Below, piece by piece: positions 53,551 through 60,045 of a stretch of 64,000 nucleotides of DNA. Source of the DNA: Paractinoplanes atraurantiacus (GTDB lineage: Bacteria > Actinomycetota > Actinomycetes > Mycobacteriales > Micromonosporaceae). The stretch covers positions 1 to 64,000 of the forward strand of contig NZ_OBDY01000016.1 of NCBI RefSeq assembly GCF_900215205.1. The letters are read 5' to 3'. A program made the translations under genes and the position numbers. Under the pieces are notes generated by a model. The model was given only the letters and a program-made list of their open reading frames with translations. It searched no databases and was not told the DNA's origin. Every line of letters starts with the position of its first letter. Position 1 is the first letter of the stretch.

Positions 53551-53698
53551 GCCACCAGACCATCAACAAAGATCGATGGCAAGCGTCACTCTTTCGGTGA
53601 TGTTTTCCGGCACCCCGCATCCCCGATACCAGCTTTTCCCAGGTCGGCGCCTCACCGCACCGCACCGGCCGTTTGTACCGGCCGCTATAACGGTTCGC

Positions 53699-54463
53699 AT
53701 GGAGGCCATCGACCAGCTCAGCGACGACAACCCCGCCGCCGCCCAGCTCCTGTGCGTGTGCGCCGTCCTGCATCCCGCGCCCCTGCCCGTCGAGGTCCTC
53801 ACGCCGGGCCTGCCCGCACTGCCCCGCCCACTGGGCGCCGTCGCCCCGTCGTCGTTGCCCGCGGTGGTCGAAACCCTGACCACCCACGGCCTGGCCGCCT
53901 CGGACGCCACCGGCGTCACCATCCCCGACCAGGTGCGCGACGCGGTCCGCGACGACCTGGGCCCTGACGCCGTCCGCGTCTGCCGCTCCTACGCCGGCAC
54001 GCTGATCGCCGCCGCGGCACCGGCCGAGGTGGAGAACCCGGAGACGTGGCCCCGCTGGGCCGCCCTGGCCCCGCACCTGATCGCCGCCGACGCCGCCCAC
54101 AGCTCCGACCCGGCCCTGCGCTCGGCCGCCCACCGCCTGGTCGCCTCGCTCCTGCACCGGGGCAAGCCCCGCCCCGCCCGCACGATAGCCGCCGAGCTCC
54201 ACGCCGCCTGGAGCGCCGACCTGGGCCCCGACCACCCCGACACCTTGACCGCGGCCCACGAGCTGGCCCGGGCCCTGCTGGCCGCCGGCGCCCTGCTCCC
54301 GGCTCGAGCCCTCCTGGAGGACACCGTCAACCGCATGATCAACGCTCTCGGGCCGTCCCACCCCCAGACTCTGGCCACCGCCGCCACCCGCCGCGGCGCC
54401 CTGCTCCGCCTGGGCGGCGCCCCTGGGAAGACCCTCCACCGCCACCCCCGTCGCCGCACCTGA
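53699..54463 (+). pseudogene. TPR C-terminal remnant of an NB-ARC/STAND or FxsT-type protein
   Basis: The 254-residue frame starts MEAIDQLSDDNPAAAQLLCVCAVLHPAPLPVEVLT, which is the winged-helix region that normally follows an NB-ARC ATPase. It continues into two tetratricopeptide-like repeats (ELHAAWSADLGPDHPDTLTAAHELARALLAAG and LEDTVNRMINALGPSHPQTLATAATRRGALL). No P-loop or NB-ARC core lies upstream, and the TPR array stops after two units where relatives have many. It is either a shortened survivor or a dead piece of a larger NTPase. Confidence 0.65.
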
Positions 54464-54464
54464 C

Positions 54465-55307
54465 ATGCGATGGCTTCACGCAGTGGTGGCGGCAACCGTG
54501 TTGACCGCCACCGGGTGCGGCGACGCGGAGCCGGCGGCACCGGTGCCGGCCGCCGTCACTTCGCCTCCGCCTCCGCCTTCGCCGTCACCATCACCGTCTC
54601 CGTCGACTCCGGCACTGTGGCCCACCGCCGTCGTCGCGGCCATGCCACCGGCGATGGCGAGCCGATACGAGGCGCGGCTGGCCGGCTCCTACGACGCCGA
54701 CACCCTCGAAGAGCTTCCCGTGTACGTCTGCGTCACCCTGGCCGTCAACGGCGGCCAACCGCTGTCCTGGCCGTACGAGGACCAGGTGAAGGGCGACGTC
54801 GCCACGGTCATGTCCCGCGCCGACGACTACGCCACCCAAACCTCCGCCGGCGTGAAGGTGTACGCCGACCACACCGTCCGAGACGACGCCGAGTACATCG
54901 ATCGTCTGGCCATGGACGACACCGCCCTGGTGCAGCTGTCACTGGAGCACTTCTGCCCGGAGATGACCGCGGCGTGGAAGACCTTGCAGCCGGCGGTCCA
55001 CGCCGCGGCCACACGCGCCGCCGAGGACGAGTACAACCAGACCCACCCCGCGAAGCGCTTCCCCGACGGCCGCTACACCGTGGGGACCAAGGCGGGAATG
55101 GTCCTGCCCGGCACCTACCGCCTGAAGGGCCCACTGGCCGACTGCTATTGGGAGCGCTCAACCCCCAGCGGCGAGAGCATCGAGAAGAATTTCGTCACGA
55201 ACGCCCCCTCCGGTGTGACGGTCACGATCCGCGCCGGCGAGGGTTTCACCTCACGCGGCTGCACCAACGACGACAACAGATGGACGAGGCCCTCATCATC
55301 TGGCTGA
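54465..55307 (+). CDS. hypothetical lipoprotein
   Basis: This 280-residue protein has a short signal peptide with lipobox TATGC (Cys18), then a Pro/Ser/Thr linker (SPPPPPSPSPSPSPSTP, residues 33-49). The folded part begins WPTAVVAAMPPAMASRYEARLAGSY. The C-terminal piece FPDGRYTVGTKAGMVLPGTYRLKGPLADCYWER resembles the small beta-domain 'G-x-Y-V-G-x-D-I-x-P-G-T-Y' seen in actinobacterial surface proteins. It starts one base after the TPR remnant. Function is unknown. Confidence 0.75.
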   Translation: MRWLHAVVAATVLTATGCGDAEPAAPVPAAVTSPPPPPSPSPSPSPSTPALWPTAVVAAMPPAMASRYEARLAGSYDADTLEELPVYVCVTLAVNGGQPLSWPYEDQVKGDVATVMSRADDYATQTSAGVKVYADHTVRDDAEYIDRLAMDDTALVQLSLEHFCPEMTAAWKTLQPAVHAAATRAAEDEYNQTHPAKRFPDGRYTVGTKAGMVLPGTYRLKGPLADCYWERSTPSGESIEKNFVTNAPSGVTVTIRAGEGFTSRGCTNDDNRWTRPSSSG

Positions 55308-55354
55308 CCCGGCAGTCGCGGGTCGACGAGGGGGCCGGCGCGGTCGTCCCCTCA

Positions 55355-56434
55355 TCATCGATCGCGGGCGGCTCGGGCGGGAACCGTGGCTACGTCGCGG
55401 CGCAGGTACAGGGCGGCTATGCCGCCGGCCGGGATCAGGAGCCAGCAGGAGATCAGGCGGTAGATGACCACCGCGGCGGCGGCCGTGGCGGCGGTGGCGC
55501 CGGCTGCGGTCAAGCCCGCCACCAGGGCGGTGTCGATGACGCCGACGCCGCCGGGGGTCAACGGGACCTGGCGGACGATCTGGACGCCCAAGTAGATGCC
55601 GGCCAAGGTCATGACGCCTACCGGGAGGCCTACCGCGCGGCATGTCGCGGCCAGGCACAGGAGGTCGGTCAGCCAGTTGACGGTGTAGTAGAGGACGCCG
55701 GTGATCCACTCGCGGGAGCGCAGGGCCGCGCCGGCGCGCCAGGCCTCGGCGGCCGCGGTGAGCAGTTTGCGGGCGTACACCAAAATCTTGTTGCCGGAGC
55801 GTGTGCGGCCGGAGTCGGGGCGCGGTGGGCGGTGCATGGCGCGGCGGCCCAGGATCACGGCGGTGGCGGTCAGGGCGATCAGGGCGGCCACGACGATCAG
55901 CGGCTGGGGGGTGGCCAGCAGGTCGGGGTCGGTCGTGAGCAGGGCGGCGCCGAGGACCACGTAGAGCAGGGCCAGGCCGCCGATCGAGGTCAGGCCGGAG
56001 ACGATCATCGAGGCGGCGGCGATCTCTTTGGTGGCGCCGGTGCGGACGTACTGGCGGCCGGCGTAACCCGCGGAGACGGCGGCGCCGGCGGGCATCGAGA
56101 TGGAGATGGCCGTACGGGCCAGCGTGACCGCCAAAGCGAAGCGGGCCCGGATGCGTACCCGGAAAGCTCTCAGCAGTTGACGTTGTTGCCAGGCGAAAGC
56201 GCCGATCGAGACGGCCTGAAGGGCCACGGCCAGGGTGACCCACCAGTAGTCGGCGCCGGTCAAAGCGCCCAGGAAGTCGCGGGGATCGGGGAAGCGGCCG
56301 CGCAGGCCGTAGGCGGCCAGGGCGACCGCCGCGACGAGGATCAGTGGCAGGCGCAGGCGCGGCCACCAGCGCCTCCGGACACCGGCGGGCGGGGCCGCGG
56401 GGTCGGGCCGCAGCTCGGACCGGGTAGGAGACAC
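55355..56434 (-). CDS. lysylphosphatidylglycerol synthase TM-region family (YbhN-like) membrane protein
   Basis: This 359-residue membrane protein has about eight helices (e.g. WVTLAVALQAVSIGAFAW, ASMIVSGLTSIGGLALLYVVLGAALL). The conserved late motif is QIVRQVPLTPGGVGVIDTALVAGL near residue 295, the TPGGxG-x-x-E/D hallmark of the family. It has only the flippase-like membrane part, not the aminoacyl-transferase domain of MprF. Its role is probably in lipid transport. ATG 56434 is chosen by length. It converges on the lipoprotein gene. Confidence 0.85.
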   Translation of the reverse strand: MSPTRSELRPDPAAPPAGVRRRWWPRLRLPLILVAAVALAAYGLRGRFPDPRDFLGALTGADYWWVTLAVALQAVSIGAFAWQQRQLLRAFRVRIRARFALAVTLARTAISISMPAGAAVSAGYAGRQYVRTGATKEIAAASMIVSGLTSIGGLALLYVVLGAALLTTDPDLLATPQPLIVVAALIALTATAVILGRRAMHRPPRPDSGRTRSGNKILVYARKLLTAAAEAWRAGAALRSREWITGVLYYTVNWLTDLLCLAATCRAVGLPVGVMTLAGIYLGVQIVRQVPLTPGGVGVIDTALVAGLTAAGATAATAAAAVVIYRLISCWLLIPAGGIAALYLRRDVATVPARAARDR

Positions 56435-56481
56435 GGGCCGATCCTGGCAAACGCGATCAACCCGCGGCTACCTGCTGTGAT

Positions 56482-56925
56482 CTAGTCGCCGGAGATGCCG
56501 AAGAAGTACAGCTCGCTCGGAGTGCCGTTGTCGTCGTGCAGGACGGCGACGCGACCGCTCCACCGCGGGCCCACCAGCTTGTCGAGTTTTCCGGTGTGTG
56601 CCCGAGTGGGTTTTTCGGTGCCGGTGGTCGCGAGCGCCTCCTCGGCCGTGACCGGGACGATCGTGCCGGTGCGGCCGTGCGCGCCGTCGACCACGCGGTC
56701 GACGTCGAGGATCGAGTGGGTTCCGCACTCACGGACAGCTTCCTCGTTCCAGAGTTCGTCCGTGGTGCGCGGGCGATCGGGGAAATCCGCGGCCGACTTG
56801 CCGAACTCGCCGGGCACCGCCCACCAGTAGTCACCCTCAGCGAAGACCCGGTCGCGGAGCGCGTTCAGCGCCGCGTTCAGATCGGGTTGGTAGTCGGTGT
56901 AGTAGTCCCAGCCGGATGCGCCCAC
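56482..56925 (-). CDS. hypothetical protein, 147 residues
   Basis: The start GASGWDYYTDYQPDLNAALNALRDRVFAEGDYWW is a pattern seen in small actinobacterial proteins of unknown role. The C-terminal half has HSILDVDRVV, VPVTAEEALATTGTEKPTRAHTGKLDKLVGPRWSGRVAVLH and ends LYFFGISGD. No signal or membrane segment. It lies alone between the membrane protein and the GH16 gene. It could be an immunity-type protein, but nothing here proves it. Confidence 0.65.
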   Translation of the reverse strand: MGASGWDYYTDYQPDLNAALNALRDRVFAEGDYWWAVPGEFGKSAADFPDRPRTTDELWNEEAVRECGTHSILDVDRVVDGAHGRTGTIVPVTAEEALATTGTEKPTRAHTGKLDKLVGPRWSGRVAVLHDDNGTPSELYFFGISGD

Positions 56926-56944
56926 GGGCCGGAACTGTAGATCA

Positions 56945-56974
56945 TGGGAGCGGGGCGGCGCCGCCCCGCTCCCA
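56945..56974. terminator. 30-bp perfect palindrome after the GH16 gene
   Basis: The 15-base arms TGGGAGCGGGGCGGC and its complement meet without a spacer (56945-56974), so the RNA forms a long GC stem with a tight loop. It lies just past the GH16 stop and before the start of the next gene on the same strand. Confidence 0.75.
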
Positions 56975-56982
56975 CTAGAGGA

Positions 56983-58167
56983 TCAGCAGCGGCCGAGGTC
57001 CTGCCACTGGTCGGTCCAGCCGGGCTCCGAACCCTGCGTCCAGTACTTGGCGCGCCACAGGTGGACGCCGTCGCCGGACTTCGGGCCGTTCGGGTCGCCG
57101 TAGCGGCTGCGCTCGTGCTTCACGAGCTTGCCGCCGGTGTAGATCGTGCCGATCGCCCAAGCCGGGGCGTCGGAGCAGTTGGTCGCCGGAGGAGGAGTGG
57201 TCGTGGGCGGGGTGGTGGTGGGAGGGGTGGTCACGGGAGGAGTCGTCGGCGGCGGGTTCGAGCAGGTCCCGGTGCCGGCGACCGTGTCGACGAAGGTGTT
57301 GCCGGCGGTGCGGTAGCCCGAGGCCCGCGAGGTGGCCTGCGACGGCGAGAGCACCTGGTTCTTGGCGAACAGGACCCAGTCGACCTGCTCGATGTACGTG
57401 CTGAGGCCGCCTGTGTGGGTCGCCGTGTCGATGAACCACAGGTTCCAGTTGATGGTCATCGTCTGGCGCGGGTAGAACTTGCCCGAGTGATCACCGACCT
57501 GCACGCCGTCGATGAAGTACACGATGTGCCCGTTGGCGACCTGCGCCACCAGCTCGTGCCAGCCGTCCAGGCTCGAGCGCTGCTCCGAGTGCACGTTGTC
57601 GGCGTACCAGGGATCGTTGCGGTAGGTGTACCAGCTCGTCTGGTAGTTGATCGGGCCGGTCTCGCCCCAGCCGCCGTTCGGCAGATATTCGGAGATGTCC
57701 AGCTCGCTGTAGGTGGGGTCGAGATCGCCGTTGAGCGGGCTGATCGTGAAGAAGGTCTGGTTGATGTGGTCGCCGTCGTTGCCGCTGACCGGCGCGTCGG
57801 TGAACCGGATGCGGGTGGCGTAGGTACCGTCGAGATACCGCTTCTGCGTCGAGTAGAGCTCGGCGTGGTTGGTGCCGGCACCGGTGCCGTCGGTCGAGGC
57901 GGTCAGCTGGAGCACCTTCTGGCCGCCGGAGGTGGGGAAGGTGATGTTGTTGGGCGACCAGTTGGCGCCGGGCACGCCCGGTCCGCCCTGGTAGCTGCGG
58001 GGCGTCCAGCCGTTGGCGGTCAGCGCCGGGTCGGCCGAGGTGCTGTAGTGGAAGTCGTCGAACAGGTAGCCGCAGTCGGCGGCCTCGGCGGGTCCGGAGG
58101 AGAGGGCGACGGCGCCCGCTCCGGCCAGGACCCCGGTCAGAATTGCCGCCAATCTCTTCTTGAGCAT
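56983..58167 (-). CDS. secreted GH16 endo-beta-glucanase-like enzyme with CBM5/12
   Basis: This 394-residue protein has a signal peptide ending AEAAD. The GH16 jelly-roll domain (about 32-265) has catalytic block YSELDISEYLPNG (ExDxxE) near residue 150. A PPTTTP linker follows, then a C-terminal CBM5/12 (about 325-394, APAWAIGTIYTGGKLVKHERSRYGDPN...GVHLWRAKYWTQGSEPG). CBM5/12 binds chitin or cellulose. Beta-1,3-glucan or a related glucan is the likely substrate. It is downstream of RpiR-SIS with 136 bp and a hairpin between. Confidence 0.9.
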   Translation of the reverse strand: MLKKRLAAILTGVLAGAGAVALSSGPAEAADCGYLFDDFHYSTSADPALTANGWTPRSYQGGPGVPGANWSPNNITFPTSGGQKVLQLTASTDGTGAGTNHAELYSTQKRYLDGTYATRIRFTDAPVSGNDGDHINQTFFTISPLNGDLDPTYSELDISEYLPNGGWGETGPINYQTSWYTYRNDPWYADNVHSEQRSSLDGWHELVAQVANGHIVYFIDGVQVGDHSGKFYPRQTMTINWNLWFIDTATHTGGLSTYIEQVDWVLFAKNQVLSPSQATSRASGYRTAGNTFVDTVAGTGTCSNPPPTTPPVTTPPTTTPPTTTPPPATNCSDAPAWAIGTIYTGGKLVKHERSRYGDPNGPKSGDGVHLWRAKYWTQGSEPGWTDQWQDLGRC

Positions 58168-58202
58168 GGAGTAAGGCCTCCTGGTAACGGGGGGATCACG
58201 GA

Positions 58203-58228
58203 CCGCGCCGGCGGTCATTCCGGCGCGG
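58203..58228. terminator. GC hairpin between SIS and GH16 genes
   Basis: CCGCGCCGG (58203-58211) pairs perfectly with CCGGCGCGG (58220-58228) around CGGTCATT. It could end the RpiR-SIS transcript or sit in the GH16 leader. There is no T-run. Confidence 0.5.
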
Positions 58229-58302
58229 GTGTGCCGTTGTGGAACGCGGTCATCCCGGCTGACCCGCGAGGCGGCCAAACCTCACACCGGGAAAGACCGG
58301 GC

Positions 58303-59055
58303 TTATGCCGTACGGCGGATGCGCCCGGCGTACCGGGCTTCCATCGCCGCGTTGTGCTCCTTACCGCCGGGCACGTTGTCCGACAGGTAGACCGGCGGTG
58401 TCACGCCCGCGTCGATCAGGCGGGCCACCACCTCGGTGACGATCTGCTGGGCCAGCAGCGCCGCGGTGATCGACGAGACCGCCCCGACCGCGCCGCCACC
58501 GGGGAGCGGCAGGGCGGCGTCGCCCTTGGGGGCGCCGTTGTCGAGGACCACGTCGGCGATGTCGCCCAGCTTGCGTCCGCTGGGGTGCCGGGAGTCGACG
58601 CCGGCCGAGTGCTCGGCCGAGGTGATCGCGATCAGCGGGTGCCCGCGCTCCTTGACCAGCAGCGCCATCTCGACGACGGCGCCGTTGATGCCGGAGTTGG
58701 AGGCGATGACGAACGCGTCGTCCGGCTTCACCGGGGCCAGCTCGTAGAGCCGGTGGGCGATGTCGGTGCGCCGCTCGACCGTCGGGTCCTGCAGGACCGA
58801 GAGCGGTTCACCGCCGTACAGGACGACGTCCCGCAACGCGATCCGGTTGCTGGGGACCAGGCCGCCGGCCCGTCCGGCGATCTCCATGGCGAGCGCCTCG
58901 GAGTGGCCGCACCCGAACGCCTGGATCACCCCACCGGCTCGTACGGAATCAGCAAGGATCTCCGCCGCCTGCCGGACGCGCCCCGCCTGGCCGGTGCCGA
59001 CCCGCGAGATCGCGGCTTGGATCTTCTCGAGGTAGTCACTGCTGGTCAGGCTCAC
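58303..59055 (-). CDS. SIS-domain sugar isomerase-like protein
   Basis: This 250-residue protein has a SIS phosphosugar-binding fold: GGVIQAFGCGHSEALAMEIAGRAGG near residue 40, DDAFVIASNSGINGAVVEMALLVKERGHPLIAITSAEHS, then KLGDIADVVLDNG. The SNSG serine loop binds the phosphate. The start overlaps the RpiR stop by 4 bp, so regulator and isomerase-like protein are made together. Substrate is probably an amino-sugar or other hexose phosphate. Confidence 0.88.
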   Translation of the reverse strand: MSLTSSDYLEKIQAAISRVGTGQAGRVRQAAEILADSVRAGGVIQAFGCGHSEALAMEIAGRAGGLVPSNRIALRDVVLYGGEPLSVLQDPTVERRTDIAHRLYELAPVKPDDAFVIASNSGINGAVVEMALLVKERGHPLIAITSAEHSAGVDSRHPSGRKLGDIADVVLDNGAPKGDAALPLPGGGAVGAVSSITAALLAQQIVTEVVARLIDAGVTPPVYLSDNVPGGKEHNAAMEARYAGRIRRTA

Positions 59056-59978
59056 GGTTGTCCTTTCGCACGCCCGCGCTTGCGGGTGGGGTTCTTCTCG
59101 GGCAGGCGATGGGCGTCCACCGCGCGGACCGTCACTTCGAGGGCTTCGGCCGTACGCTCGTACGTGCGCTGGGCGACCGCGACGTAGATGAGGTCGAGCA
59201 CGAGCAGTTGCGAATGCAGCGCCGACAGCGCGGCGAGGCGGAAGGTGGTCTCCTGCACCGCGGTGGTGAAGACGATGTCGGCCACCTCGGCCAGCGGCGA
59301 CCGCCCGAAACTGGTCACGGCGACGGTGAGCGCACCGTGGTCGGCCGCCTCGGCCAGGGTCTCGATGACCTCCCGCGTGCGGCCGGAGTGCGACAGCCCG
59401 ATCGCCACGTCGCCGGGCAGGAGCAGGGCGGCGTTGGTCAGCGCGGTGTGCGAGTCGGTGCGATGCCAGACGGGCACCCGGATGCGCTCGAGCCGGAACG
59501 CCATCTCCCGCGCGGCCGTGCCGCTGCTGCCGAGCCCGAAGATCTCCACCCGCTGCGCGCCGGCGATGGTCTGCGCGACCCGCTCGACGGCGCCGACGTC
59601 GAGCCCGGCCGCGGTGCTCTGGATGGCCCGGGTGTCGGCCGCGGTGACCACGTCGAGCACGTCGGTGAGCGGGTCGCCGGGCGCGATGTCGCCGGAGATG
59701 TCGGTCTCCCAGCGGGCCTGCTCGGCCCGCCCGGTCTCGGTGGCGATGGCCACGCGCAGGTTGGCGTAGCCCTTGAAGCCCAGCGTGCGGCTGAACCGGG
59801 TCACCGTCGCGGTCGAGGTGCCGGACCGCTCGGCCAGGTCGACGATGCTGGCGTGGGCCGCCGTCTCGGGATCGGCCAGGATCGTCTCGGCGATCCGCGC
59901 CAGGGCCTCGGGCAGCTGCTGCCCTTCGGTCCGCAGGCGTCCCAGCAGGCCACCGCTCTCACCGCTCACGTCGGTCAT
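59052..59978 (-). CDS. MurR/RpiR-family transcriptional regulator
   Basis: This 308-residue protein has an N-terminal helix-turn-helix ETAAHASIVDLAERSGTSTATVTRFSRTLGFKGYANLRVAIA and a C-terminal SIS domain (VEIFGLGSSGTAAREMAFRLERIRVPV; GLSHSGRTREVIETLAEA). It senses a phosphosugar. ATG 59978 is chosen; ATG 59987 is also possible. It heads a unit with the SIS gene behind a good promoter. The GH16 enzyme downstream may belong to the same regulon. Confidence 0.9.
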   Translation of the reverse strand: MTDVSGESGGLLGRLRTEGQQLPEALARIAETILADPETAAHASIVDLAERSGTSTATVTRFSRTLGFKGYANLRVAIATETGRAEQARWETDISGDIAPGDPLTDVLDVVTAADTRAIQSTAAGLDVGAVERVAQTIAGAQRVEIFGLGSSGTAAREMAFRLERIRVPVWHRTDSHTALTNAALLLPGDVAIGLSHSGRTREVIETLAEAADHGALTVAVTSFGRSPLAEVADIVFTTAVQETTFRLAALSALHSQLLVLDLIYVAVAQRTYERTAEALEVTVRAVDAHRLPEKNPTRKRGRAKGQP

Positions 59979-60006
59979 CCTTTTCATCGTTGCCGTCTGC
60001 CGATGA

Positions 60007-60035
60007 AAATTACGACCGCGAGAGCTTCTAGTCAA
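60007..60035 (-). promoter_or_regulatory. predicted promoter of rpiR-SIS unit
   Basis: On the minus strand TTGACT (60030-60035) and TAATTT (60007-60012) are 17 bp apart, near-consensus. GAGAG/CTCTC arms (60020-60024 and 60039-60043) flank the -35 and could be part of an operator. Confidence 0.6.
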
Positions 60036-60045
60036 TAACTCTCTT

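Noticed and set aside
55146-55160. TGGGAGCGCTCAAC, close to a CebR box
   Set aside because: Three of 14 bases differ, it lies inside the lipoprotein coding region, and no sugar gene follows.
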